64,000 nucleotides of DNA, taken from NCBI GenBank assembly GCA_009801085.1, contig VNWV01000003.1:3596001-3660000 (forward strand). The letters run 5' to 3'. How positions within the stretch are numbered: position 1 is the stretch's first letter; every line of letters starts with the position of its first letter. A program made the translations under genes and the position numbers. Source of the stretch: Lasiodiplodia sp. COLG20. Its lineage: Eukaryota > Ascomycota > Dothideomycetes > Botryosphaeriales > Botryosphaeriaceae. Positions 47,401 through 58,395 of this stretch are shown piece after piece. The notes under the pieces were generated by a model, which worked only from the letters and a program-made list of their open reading frames with translations, was not told the origin of the DNA and searched no databases.

Positions 47401-47698
47401 ATACCCCGACCGAGCCATCATCCTGACCGTACAATTGCTGGCTCAGCTGACCATTCTCTGGAAACAATGTCGAGTGTCCTTCAGATAGTGAACTGCTGCA
47501 CATCATCATCATCATCATCATCTGAATGACATGCAACAAAACATTGTGAATAAACCTGCCATCAACATCAGATCTTCAGCAACCAAACGATGTGCTTGAA
47601 AAAAGCATGTCATATGCTCGAACTTGAACTATCCATCCAAATTCCCCCTTTCCCAACCCACCCACCAACCAGAACCTCCTTTATTTTTTGTTTCCTTC
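44449..47698. other. 3.2-kb intergenic region between aminotransferase and elp1
   Basis: No supported gene. The longest frame (plus 46071-46682) has no domain or family resemblance, and its first ATG is at 46200. A C/A-rich stretch is at about 45640-45710, followed by an (ATC)n microsatellite. The right end probably includes the elp1 3' untranslated region. An unannotated RNA gene cannot be excluded. Confidence 0.45.
47501..47522. repeat. (CAT)n microsatellite, 7 units
   Basis: Seven consecutive CAT triplets in otherwise unique DNA. Confidence 0.95.
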
Positions 47699-50600
47699 TC
47701 AACCCACCAACGACAACCGCTCAAACGCCTTCACGACCGGCGGCTCCTTCTTCCTCTTCTCCGCCATCACCGCATCCCAATACACCCCATCCGCCCCCGC
47801 CACGGGCACCTCCTCGCCGCTGCCATCCTCCTGCGTCACGGCAACGACCTCCTTCTTCTCGACCTGATACACTTCATCCACGCAACCCCTACACAAAGCC
47901 ACGACCTCCTCCATGGCAACCTCGACGGCGGCGGCGCGCTCGCGCATGCCCCTGCGCATCAGGCCCTCGACGAGGCGGGCGACCTCGTCGTTGACCTGGT
48001 TGACGCGCTCGATGAGGCGGCCGACCGAGTTGACGAGGTACTCTTCCTCGTAGACGCTGCCCTTCTTGCCGCGCGCGCGCTTGCGCTCCTCGCGGCGGCG
48101 GTTCTTGCTCGTCTTGCGCGTCGTCGCCGTGTTGAGCGTCGTGCCGCTGCGGTTGGTGTAGCGCGTCATGAAGGTGCCCGCCGACGTCGTCGCGTCCGTG
48201 GGCGCGAGGGACACGTTGTCCGGGATGTCCGCTCCTGCCGACGCTTCCGCGCCGTCGAAGAAGGCGAGCGGGTCTTCTTGTTTCTTGACACGCAGCTCGC
48301 GCAGCCGCGGCACCTGCGCGTTGACCTGACCCTTGCAGTCGGCCAGCAGCTCCGTCATGGCCGCCGAGCCCTCGACCAGGCCCGGGTCGACGACGGCCTC
48401 GACGAGGTCGAGCCGCGCCCGCAGCCCGACGACGCGCATCGCCTCGGCGAAGAAGTAGCCCTTGCAGAAGGTGCGCGCCGCCGCCTCCAGGTCGTTGAGG
48501 TAGTCGAGCTGCACCGTCGCCGCGGCGTAGAACTCCTTCGTCTCCGTCAGCCCCTCCGCCAGCGCTTCGGCCAGCGATTGCAGCTCTTCTGCCGGCAGCG
48601 GCACCGCTGTTGCGCACGAGAGCGACTCGCGCCACATGTTGGCCGCGCGGTAGGCTTCCGTGGCGGAGGCGTAGTCGGAGAGGTACTCGAATGCTGGAAG
48701 GAAACAATTTTGTTAGTAGCTAGATTGGGGTGGGCGTGATATTTTCTTGGGTTTGTAGGTCGCTTACCAATGCCCGCCTCTTTGAACCTGTTCCGACTGT
48801 CGAGATACCTTGCGTAGAGCTTCATGATCTCCTTCAGCCTGTCAGGCTTGTACTTGTGTAGCGCAATCGCATCGCTGTACAGCTCGTGCTTCTCCGCGTA
48901 TGCCTTGAGCTCGTCGAACGCATCTAGCTCATGAAGATGCCCAAGTGCCTTCACCCGCCTGCCCAGATTGTCATCAATGGTGAACTGGCGGCGAACTTGT
49001 TCCATCTCCTGGAGGCTCTGTAGGTACGGGAGGTACTCCCTGGGATCTTTCTGCGATTGCTGCGCAATGAGAAGCGCTACATCGAGGTTGTACATTCCGA
49101 GCGCGTGATCATAAAGCTGGTTGACGTCTGCGAGGAAGCAAATGTGCTCTGCTGCCCTTTCTGCCAGGCTGGTGTCTTGCTCTCTGAGCTTTGCAACGAC
49201 ACCAAGTCCACCTTCGAGGTCGGGGGGAGTCTTGCAAACATTCGCTGTGACGATGTTTTGAAGATTTGTCTCTGTGCGCTTCTGAAGAACTGCGAGGAAA
49301 GCGTCACAGATCCGGTTGACCTTGGTAGAGACGTCGAATCTTGATTCATTGGCTGGTGTGCCATTGGCTGTGGTGCCGATGTTTGGCTTCTTCACGGTCT
49401 CCTTGTACATTGTTTGCGTCACGTCTTCATTTCTTGGGTTGAAGTCAGCCACAGCAGGAGTACCTGGAGAGTGAATGTAGGACCATACCGTAATTGGGAG
49501 AGAAATAGGTCAACGTGCGTGAACTTCTTGAGCTGGTCGAGGAAGAGTTGAATGCTTGCCATGAATTGTTCTGGCATGTGGTCATGAAGAATGTTCATGT
49601 CGACTCGCTGGTTACGACAAGCCATAAAAGCTCTCTTGTACTTCTTCTCCGCGATGCTCTTACGGATTCCTGCCACGACCAAGGCTCGCGGGAAGATAGT
49701 CTCGAGGTTGCCTCTGGGCATCTGAAGAACAATAGAGTAAGAGGATGGCATCACTGAGACTAGACGAGCACCTCGTTCAATGCTACGGCAACGTTCGTCC
49801 TTTTCCGGCTCGTCAAGAGGAACCTCAAGTTCTGCGATTAGTCAGCAAAGGTATTTGATCATTGTTCGAATGCATTCTACAGACCTTCGACAGGGGCGAG
49901 GTGCACGAATTTGAGAAGATGTTGTGTTGTGGTAAAGACAAGGTGTGCTGGAGTGACTCTAAAAGAAGTGCAGTTTTTCACCAACAGTCTTGAGTTGGCA
50001 TACAGTGACCCATTTGCGGTCAGACCGAATGCGATGTCCTGTGGATATCAACATTAGTCTGATGAACCACAAAGCGGAATTGAGGAGCATACCTCATCTT
50101 CATGCGACACCACCTCAATCCATGCTGGTCGAACCGGAAACTTGGAGATAGGTGACGGCCCGTCCAGGACATCTGAGTCGATGCACGACACAGAGCCGCC
50201 TTCATCCATGGTGCAGAATTTGCTGTAATCAACAGAAGCCACTGCGGTATGTATCCGTGGAGAATCCAGTGGGATCATGGTAAACCCCTCCTGATCCAGA
50301 GTCTTGTAGCAGACAATACTTTCGCCAATATCCTCATTGTCAAGGAGGACGAAAATTTCCGAATCGCCCCGGAACGTGATTTGACGAGGTTTGGCGGCAG
50401 AATCTTCCAGAGTACAGCGTGTCTCGAGAATTGGATCTTGTGCTTCTTTACTTGAGATGTTGTAGCGGTACACACAGACTTCAGATTCGTGCAGGACCGC
50501 AATGAGAGTGCTCGAAGAGTTGATAGCCACATCGACCGCGTTGCTCTCAAGCAGTACTTCATGTAGGGCCATCGGCGGGGGAACATTTGCGAGCCGTAGA

Positions 50601-51942
50601 GGTGTGACTTTAAGTGTTCCTATTCATTGTCAATATACGATCTGCGTGCTGGGCGTCTTCAGACTCACTGCCATCGATAACGGCAACTGTGCCAAAGTCG
50701 TTGGGCTGAACTGCAGAAGAACCTGCCACAGAGAAAACATACTCCAGGCTTTCCGAAGTGTCTGCAAAACTGTCAGTCATACTGGATGAGAGGTGCTAGG
50801 GAGTTTGCAATACAAGATGTGGAAAGTGCCAGCTTCAATGCCTTTTCAGGGTTCCAGCGAGGCTGCACAGCAGAAGCCAAGCTCAGATCTTCACTGAGAC
50901 GGATCTCCTGCTTGAGGTAGTAGTGGTAGTTGCCCATAGTCCAAAGTTGAAGTCTGTCTTTGAAGCAGACGGCAAGAACGGTAGAGTCAGTGTTCCAGGC
51001 GAGGGTGATGTTGCTGCCCCAGCTCTTCATCTCATCTGGTGTCAGTCTGAGGCTGAATTCTCCGTGGCGCAGGCCATTACGCTCAAAGAACACGACATCG
51101 ATGCGGTCCTCGCGCCGCTGCACTCCAGCGATGATGTTACCCGCGGGCCGCCAGCTAAGGGCACCCTCAAGATAGTCAACCGGCTCGCTCACGCTGTCGA
51201 GAGCGCCTTCTCTCGAATAAACTCGGATCATACGCCTCGTCTCAGACTCGACGGAGTTGACGGCGAGATAGGCACCATCTCCTCTCCAGGTGATGGTGAC
51301 GCTTCCGTCATCCAGAGAGCTCAGGAGACCTTCATCAACCTTCTCTGGCATAGTAGGGTCGCGGAGGGCCTTGGCACGCTTGCCCTTGAACTGCGTCTCT
51401 TTCTTGCCCCATCCGACGGACACATGGTTCGAGGCCTTGATATCCTCTGGGGTGAAGGTGATGTTGGAGACATTCTCGAAATCGCGGGTCATGTACAGAA
51501 GCGTATTGGCACGAGTGGTGATGGCCAAGAGTTCTTCGTCGGGCGACCAGGCGGCGGCCGTGATGCCAGCATCGACGGAACCGACGATTTCGATCATGTC
51601 CTCACCGTGCATAGGCTCTTCCCGGACAATGACAATGTCGCCGCCTGCGAGCACGAGGCATGCTGACAGGGAGTCCGGGAAATAGTGCAGACTTAAAACT
51701 TTGTCGCAGGACAGCTCTGGCAGAGGGCACGGGGCATCCCAGGAGGCTATCAGGCCGAAGGCGTCTGGGGCGGTGCTTTGGTCGTCGACCAGGCGCTTGA
51801 GCTCGATGACAGCACTTGACTCAGATGGGCCAAAGGTGCAGATTAGCGAGTCTGCGGAAGTGTCCCATGCTGTTGCAGTGAGCGGCAGGGCGTCCGCGGG
51901 GATTTTGCGGACGGCGTTCCGCACACACCTCAGGTTGCGCAT
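47699..51942 (-). CDS. elp1: Elongator complex scaffold subunit Elp1/Iki3
   Basis: Largest subunit of Elongator, which installs mcm5/ncm5 side chains on wobble uridine of tRNAs. Seven exons: 50814-51942, 50669-50761, 50093-50619, 49885-50038, 49489-49831, 48768-49432 and 47699-48693. All phases agree and give 1301 residues, the usual length. The N-terminus (MRNLRCVRNAVRKIPADALP) begins two WD40 propellers, for example ITAAAWSPDEELLAITTRAN, VSVGWGKKETQFKGKRAKAL and NDFGTVAVIDG. The TPR-like C-terminal half has the diagnostic RNEDVTQTMYKETV (joined at intron 5), AHLCFLADVNQLYDHALGMY-like EHICFLADVNQLYDHALGMY, and QKDPREYLPYLQSLQEMEQV. A basic tRNA-binding region RKTSKNRRREERKRARGKKG precedes the dimerisation tail. 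Intron 5 uses a distal acceptor, because the nearer AG would hit a stop. Confidence 0.95.
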
Positions 51943-52296
51943 GGCGAGCTCCGAGCGGGGCGAAGAGGTGTGGGTTTAGAGCCGGGTGGGCATGGCTGGG
52001 TGGTGTTTTAAGGCGTCGCCTCCAGCTGGCGAATCAAAATTTCGAGGTTTCCAGGCGCTAGTCAGCCGAAGCGTCGCTGCCAAGACCTTCAAATCATCAT
52101 GCAGCGACATGACGTCCGCTACCCAAGCGCACGGTTCTTTGGTGTTGCGAATGCACGAGAATCAATTCATCTAGAAGCAGCCGCCTGGTAGCATTTCCTT
52201 TTGTACAATTGCAGCATCCACGCAGACCTGGTTGCGCTGTGATGCTCCAGTCCTCCGCGACGACCCCTTCTATCGAGAATTCCACGCGACTGTAAT
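51943..52296. other. Intergenic (elp1 promoter; cox8 3' side)
   Basis: 354 bp between two minus-strand genes. No frame of interest. Confidence 0.5.
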
Positions 52297-52753
52297 TTAC
52301 TGGTCCTTCTTGGTCTGCCAGACTGTTCGGCGGAGCTTGCGTTAGTATGCGGCCGTGAATGGTGTTGGGACGCGGGAGTAGCTCACCGGCAATGCCGACG
52401 GGCGCGAAGAAGCCGACAGCTGCACCACCGTTAGCTTCCCATTCGCAACCTATTCATTGCCGCAGCTTACCCATGAACGACCAGTAGCGCACAGCGAAGA
52501 ACTTGGTCAGAGGGTTGAAGGGGATGTTGCTCTACAGCTTAGTCAGTGGATAACGGTCGAAGCTATCGGGAGCACAGAGGGAACGCACGCGGGGACCCTG
52601 TCGGTTCAGTCAGCACAATGCATCAGCTAAAATGGCCCAAGGGAGACGGCGCACCTCGGGGTAGTGGTAGGGCGAGGAGAGCCTGGCGCGGGTGGCGGAG
52701 AAGGCCCTCTTCTGGACCTGCGAAGCAACGCGGAGGGTGGGGCGGGACAGCAT
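52297..52753 (-). CDS. cox8: Cytochrome c oxidase subunit VIIc-type (Cox8), five exons
   Basis: Small single-span nuclear subunit of respiratory complex IV. Exons 52655-52753, 52589-52597, 52471-52531, 52387-52419 and 52297-52322 join to 75 residues. The N-terminal half is a mitochondrial presequence rich in Arg and Ser (MLSRPTLRVASQVQKRAFSA), followed by the mature start SSPYHYPE. The 9-nt exon 2 supplies GPR, then SNIPFNPLTKFFAVRYWSFM, the membrane span AVGFFAPVGIAVWQ and the end TKKDQ. HYPEGPRSNIPFNP is the conserved block of fungal Cox8, which is why the microexon is believed. Each intron is 57-67 nt with GT..AG ends. The gene is missed by simple frame scans because no single exon exceeds 99 nt. 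Confidence 0.9.
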
Positions 52754-53388
52754 CTGCGGACGTCAGTCGCTGGCGACGGGCGGCCAATGCCATCTGCAAC
52801 ATCGAAGGCACGTACTTTGGCGACGTGGAGACTGCCGGGTCGGGAGGGTGAGTGGAGATGAGTGGTATAGCGGGCAGAGGGTGAGCTTGGCCGCATCGCA
52901 TGATCCCGCGAAGTTGCGAGCCCCGGCCGAACTGCGGCAATTCCTCCCCAGCCCCCGAGTCATCTCCACTACAACCTCACTCCCCTTCGTCCGTCAACCT
53001 TAGTCATTGACCTCAGACTCATGAGCCGACACACAGGCCATGGAACTTCAGACTTCACCAGCCTGTACAAGTTACTTCGAGGAAAATAGACAATCAACCC
53101 CCTCAAAAAATATCAAAGTCAAGAGAGTCAGGCCACTGACATATGAGTTGGGACGGCAGTCGAATGCAATAAATATATTTCATTAACGAAAGGTATTGAT
53201 GTGTATATTATCTGGTTGCACTTTTGCCCTTTGCACAAAGCCGGAATTTTCGAAAGCCCTAACTTCTATCCTTCCCAAACGCCACCTGATCATGCAAGTC
53301 GTATTCTCCCAATTTTGCTGCTGAACGAAGATATCAACCCTGGTGGGTCCCTGAACATCTCTATCGAATCACCAAGCATCTACTGGTC
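52754..53388. other. Intergenic (cox8 promoter; transporter 3' side)
   Basis: No recognisable frame. The GC-rich first third is probably the cox8 promoter, and an AT-rich part follows. Confidence 0.5.
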
Positions 53389-54972
53389 CTAATTCCTCGC
53401 TTCTCCCGACCGGATCTCCTCATATCTTTCTTCACTACTCCTCTCGGCCCCACCCACTCGTTCCTCTTCAACAACATCCTCATCCTCTTCATCAATGGCG
53501 TCCACAAGCCCCCTCTCCTCGTCCCTCACGTCCTCCTTCCTATCAACCCCCTTACTCTTCTCCTTCCTCACCGCCACGTAAATCGCACTCCCCAAGATCA
53601 AACTACTCCCCGCCCACCCCCACGCATCCGGACTCGTCCCAAACACGAGCTTGTCGCCGGCCAGCGCGAACAGCATCTGGCAGTAGACCATGTTCGTCGC
53701 GCGGCTGCTCTTCTCCTGCTGCAGGCCGGCGGCGAGCAGGAACTGCATGACGAAGCCGCACAGGCCGAGGAAGCCGAGCAGCGCCCAGTCGCGCAGCGAC
53801 GTGGGCAGCAGGAACGGGATGCCCGGGATGAACGTCATGGCGAGCACCGATACGAACGTGCACCACACGGCGAAGTAGTTGACCGAGATGAGGGCGTGCG
53901 CGCGCTTGCCGATCCAACGCAGCGTCGTATAGGCCGTGGCGGCGCCGAGGACGCCGAGCAGCGCGACGGCTACGGCCAGCGCACGCTGCTCGGGCGTGAC
54001 GGAGGAGTAGTCGCCGGCGTCGGTGGCGTCGGGAGCGGAGGTCGTGCCGTTGGACGGGGGTGGGGTTGATGAGGAGGGGGAGGAGGGGGAGAAGAGGGAA
54101 GTGGGCCGCGCGATCAGCACGACGCCAAAGAGGGAGATGAAGGCAGCCACCTGCTCCATGCGGGTGAAAGGCTCTTTGATGAGGATGGAGCAGGCGAAGC
54201 AGGCTAGAGAGGGCGCCAGGAACGTGATTACCGTGGCGTCGGAAAGAGGAAGATACAGTAGCGAGTCTAGAGCGGATTAGAATTTCAAAGTGAAGCATAG
54301 TAGTGAAGATAAACTCACAGTACATGCCAAATACACCGAAAAATCCACCGAATCCGCGCAGTGCAAGCAGCCAACGAACCTCTCTTGGTCCCAACGGTGC
54401 ATGCTCGACCTTTTTCCACCACACGTAGAAAGACGATAGGACTAATGTAATGCCCATGCGAGCGAACAGGACCTTGCACGAAGCACTCCTTAGCTAGATT
54501 TTCACACATTTGAGAATCAGAGATTCCTTACCTGAAATGGGTGATAGCCTTTTCCGTGGTTGCCCTCTATCTCTAGAATTCTGGTTGTGACATTCATACC
54601 AACGCCGAAGAACTGTGACACAAGCACTAGGATGAGTCCCTTATTGTGCGCCCATAACGCATGCAGCCGGCCCATCCATGTCTGAGGTTGTTTTTCAGAA
54701 GAACTTGGAAGTCCATGTTGATGAAAGGATTGAGACAGCAAGAAGGTCGAGGATGTGGCAGTGTGCGCCGATGGATAGTCCTCCAAGGAGAAGACCGAAA
54801 GCGTGGGGGAAGCGGCTCGATGGCTAGGATTTTGCGGAATATCCAGACGTAGATTTTCCCCGGATGCCTTGGCTGTAAGGGCGTCGTTCTCGGCAACAGC
54901 AGCAAGTGCAGCCTCGTCGCTTGCTGGCTGGGCTTTCTTGCCGTCTTCTGTGGCGTTGGGCAGCGGGCTCAT
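53389..54972 (-). CDS. EamA/DMT-superfamily transporter (SLC35G-like)
   Basis: Multi-span transporter of the drug/metabolite superfamily; substrate unknown. Exons 54532-54972, 54319-54472 and 53389-54266 give 490 residues. About 110 residues of Ser/Ala-rich cytosolic N-terminus are followed by ten predictable membrane spans in two EamA repeats. The first begins GLILVLVSQFFGVGMNVTTR, with LARMGITLVLSSFYVWW after intron 1. It continues through LLYLPLSDATVITFLAPSLA, MEQVAAFISLFGVVLIARPT, ALAVAVALLGVLGAATAYTT, INYFAVW-type NYFAVWCTFVSVLAMTF, LGFLGLCGFVMQFLLAAGLQ and SSLILGSAIYVAVRKEK. The C-terminus is an acidic tail with DAIDEEDEDVVEEE. Start at 54972 (MSPLPNATEDGKK). Nucleotide-sugar versus other metabolite specificity cannot be told. 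Confidence 0.86.
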
Positions 54973-56082
54973 GATTCTGAGACTAGCGGCGAGTCGAGTT
55001 CCATTCAAGATGATAGAATTCGAGGAAGAGCAGGTGGGACAAGGCTGTAGGAAAAGAGAGAGCTCGATGCGGAAGATTCTGGGGAAGAGGCGCAGCGGCA
55101 CAAGACCCACCCCCAAAGGCGGCGCATCCAGACCATTTGGACATGTCCGTCATCGGCTTTTGCAAAGCGTGTGACTGGTTGGTGTGGAGGGCGGCGGCGG
55201 CAGTCAACCAATCGGCGGGTAAGCGGAAGTGTATGATGGCGCCAAGGGTTGGGTTTACTGTGGCAGGCGGCAGAGCGCGGGCAGTCCTGTGATCCAGTCG
55301 CCGGGAGATCGGCCGTACCTTCTCTCGACTTCCATATCGCAACCCTGACCGGTGAAAAACAGATGCCTCTTACGTCTTGTTGTGGTTGACTGTGGCCCTC
55401 GTGACGGTGTTGTTGGTGGTGAGGCGGCCTTTGACTTGGCCCCGGTTTCGGCTTTCGACCACGCTTATCTTATCGAGCACCTTGCTTCCCCGCCCGGCAC
55501 CAACAAGAGCGGCAATGCACATGCGCTCCTTCCTCTGAGAGCGGCTGCATCAGAGCATATCCGCCGTCCGCGGTGGCGCCGCTCGCTGAGGTCATCACGC
55601 TAAGACTGCTGCCTCCGTCACCTCTACCAAAATCCCATCACTCACCCGCCGCTTCCGAAAATCCACCCAGCCGTGTGCATCAGTTGGCCTTGAAACTCAC
55701 CAAACGTCACCCCAAAGCCACGGAAGCCTTACCTTCTGGTCCCTTTCAGACAGGATGGCACCTCAACGCGCGGGATCATGCCACTGATACACAAAACTCG
55801 GGACTTTGCTGATTGGGAAAGTAGACACTTCACACAATTCGTTGCAAACCCTTACGCTACTGTTTCTCGTGTCCATCGCCGGGCGTGTACCCTTCGCATG
55901 GATTTTCGGCTGACAAGAAACCAGCGACTTGTATCACCGAGTTATGTTACTGTTTTTGTCTTTTCACGCGGTCTAGCCTCGATGCTACTCAGCCACGTGC
56001 GCGCCCTCATGGATTGACCTGTCACTGGGAGCCCGAACAACACGCTGGCGTTATAAAATGTACATGCTGAGCGAAGTTCACG
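54973..56082. promoter_or_regulatory. Upstream region of the transporter gene
   Basis: Gene-free; holds the transporter promoter at its left end. Short frames only. Confidence 0.45.
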
Positions 56083-56454
56083 ATGCAGATCATGAGTACG
56101 AAATCATCTCCAACACGCACCATGTACAAAACGAGCAGTATCCTTGCTTCACTCCCGTCCTTTTGGCACCCAAGAATGCCGCCCCAGCGCTCACCCAGCG
56201 GCCACATCTACTCCAACTCTCCCGGCTCTCCAGACTTCGCCAAAGATGCAACCAAACGACAAAACCGACGGTTCGACAGGCAGCGCTTTGTTTGCTGCCA
56301 ATGCCACCCTCCCCTTGCAAATCCCACCATCTTTGACGATTTTGGCTTCTGCCGACAACACAGCCACAACCGCTGCGAGAGGTGTAGAAAGCTGCACCGC
56401 GGAATGTGGCCACACTGGAACTTTACTCCGGGCGCTCCGGGCCTTGGCCCATGA
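56083..56454 (+). CDS. Possible small Zn-ribbon-like protein (uncertain gene)
   Basis: A 123-codon frame from the ATG at 56083 (other in-frame ATGs soon follow). The N-terminus is Ser/Pro-rich. The C-terminal half carries RFDRQRFVCCQCHPPLANP, then FGFCRQHSHNRCERCRKLH. The spacing CCxC...C...H..H..CxxC recalls the small fungal zinc-ribbon proteins with WYCCxC...C..C.H.RC..C patterns. No upstream or downstream exon was recognised, and the region is otherwise unremarkable. It could be a genuine small protein, the last exon of a lost gene, or chance; the clustered cysteines argue somewhat against chance. Confidence 0.4.
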   Translation: MQIMSTKSSPTRTMYKTSSILASLPSFWHPRMPPQRSPSGHIYSNSPGSPDFAKDATKRQNRRFDRQRFVCCQCHPPLANPTIFDDFGFCRQHSHNRCERCRKLHRGMWPHWNFTPGAPGLGP

Positions 56455-58164
56455 AAATCCTGTCTCAGATCTCGGCTTTCCTCAGTGTGGCTGGAGTGAA
56501 ACCATACTCGCGCCTTATGCTTGACGACACACGACTTGCAATGCTCCCCGAAGCCTCCCTTTGCATGTGTTCAGCTTTGCTGATGTGAGCGGCTGCTTTC
56601 CCTTTTCGGTTTGTCTCAATTATTGTCTTTTGGATACCACTTTTCTCCTCCTCCACGGAGACAGTTGCGCAAGGAACGAGCTGGTGGAAAGGAGTGACAC
56701 CACAACTACTGAATGGTCGATACTATCCAATGAATCTGCAAAACTCATCTCTCATCTCCACGTTATTTATGGCACCTCCGCCTTCTCGCTTCCCAAGGCC
56801 AATGGTCGACGTGATCCCCAGCTTTGCTGGGCCGCGACTTTCTGTTCAACGTCCCACTGCAGCCAACTAGTCGCTCCCTTCCCCCCTCGTCTTCGCTCGG
56901 CCGGAGGCCGCACCTGCCCCGCTACGACACCACAAATCATCTTTTGCCCTCCTTCCCCTCGTCCTCGTCCGCCTTACAACCTGCTCAGGAGATCGCCCTG
57001 TCCGACGCCACCCTCCGTCGATCGTCCTTCCGGATTCTGCGGTGATCTCCGGTGTTGCGTTTTACTCTTCGCTTGTCGGTTCGCTGATCCGAGAGTTAGC
57101 TGATTTCTCGCCTTCGCCGACCGGCCGGCTGGCCTGGTGTTGTACGGCAGGACGGGGCATAATTTTGCTTCCGAGATCCTATAGGGTGGGTTGCACGGAC
57201 TGCGTGCACTTTAGCGTGGCGAGGTAAGGTGAGGTTGTGTTCCTGTTCTGACCTTCTGAAAAACTTTTTTGGGCTGGTTGGGTTCTGGATTAAGGGAAGC
57301 GGGATGGGTGAGCAAGAAGGGGATTATGGATTTGGTAAAGTGGTGAGGGATGTTGGAGTGATACTTTGATTGTGAGAAATGGCATGCTTTCTCTTCGGTT
57401 CCTGTGGGGAAATCAAGGGGGAGAACTGCGGAGGTTACTCCAGCGTGGCCACTTGTTCCCCCCCCCCCAGAAAATGAGGCTATGATGGGCCTACGTAGCG
57501 AAAGTGATGATAGCCTGCCCATTCGATTAGACTAAACTATTCTCGAGGTCACGGTCCCAAGGTTCTGGGAACTCCACAACGTTCCGTTTCCCGTCCCTTG
57601 CGTCATGATGCAGATTCAATAATCGAGGAGACACGTTAGTAGAAACTCCCGGTTGTACCTCGCATTGCGTGTTACAGTGGAAATTCTCTGGAAGCAGCAT
57701 CACTCTTGAAATATTAGAATAAGAACTGTTTTGATTGTACTCAGCCCATCTCGTTAGTTTTTTAAATATAAAAAAACCCAACGTTTGGTGGTACTTGATG
57801 GAAGTTTGCCGATCTTTCGCACGTCTTGTTCTCCAACCCAAAGCGATTACCAGTTATCCAAAGACCAAGCGACACATGGCTTTACCTTGGGAATTTTGAT
57901 AAATATTGGTTCCTCAAGGTCCCTATAGCCTCTGAAGTGGTTTCTTCCGCTTCTTCCACATGTCAAAGTCAAGCGGAGCACGGGGCGCATAGATATCCGA
58001 GTTCGAACGGCATTTTTGACCCGTGGTTTTTTTCCCGTCTCCACAGCAACAGGCAGCCTTTCGGACCACGGGACCACGTTGATCCAGCCTGTCCACGCGG
58101 GTATAAAATGAGGCCCTCCCCTCCAGCTGAACCTCTTCTTCTTCTTCTTCATACTTACCTTGTT
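56455..58164. other. Intergenic, no gene seen
   Basis: Contains pyrimidine-rich DNA, a ten-base C-run near 57460 and a TATAAA-like box at 58103-58108, about 80 bases before the ATG in the repeated segment at 58165. No supported frame. Confidence 0.45.
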
Positions 58165-58395
58165 GGGGCCGCCGAGATCATGAATTCGGTTGGCCTATCG
58201 GGCTACCCTGCATTGCACAGCGCGGAGGTGGCTCGGTATGAATCTCCTTCGGGGGCTTCACTGGCGCAATTTTTGATGGCTTTCCTGATGGAAAACTTTT
58301 CGTTGATGTGCTCGCCTTGCTGCGGGACCTCAAGGAAGAGAAGAACTCGTGACCAGTGTCGACCCACGGCAATGGCATGATTATCCCGTGTGATC
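58165..58395. repeat. Degenerate direct repeat, copy 1
   Basis: Similar over its whole length to 63777-64000, in the same orientation, with many substitutions and small indels. Shared blocks include TCGGTTGGCCTATCGGGCTA, GAAGAGAAGAACTCGTGACC and TCGACCCACGGCAATGGC. Plus-strand frames in both copies read SVGLSGYPALHS then ESPSGAS or ESPPGAS before diverging, so this may be a decayed gene fragment; the family is not recognised. The copies flank the kinase/HET gene pair. Confidence 0.75.

Noticed and set aside
47624..48739. 371-codon plus frame
   Set aside because: Antisense of the elp1 last exon.
53603..54457. 284-codon His/Arg-rich minus frame
   Set aside because: Alternative frame of the EamA transporter gene.
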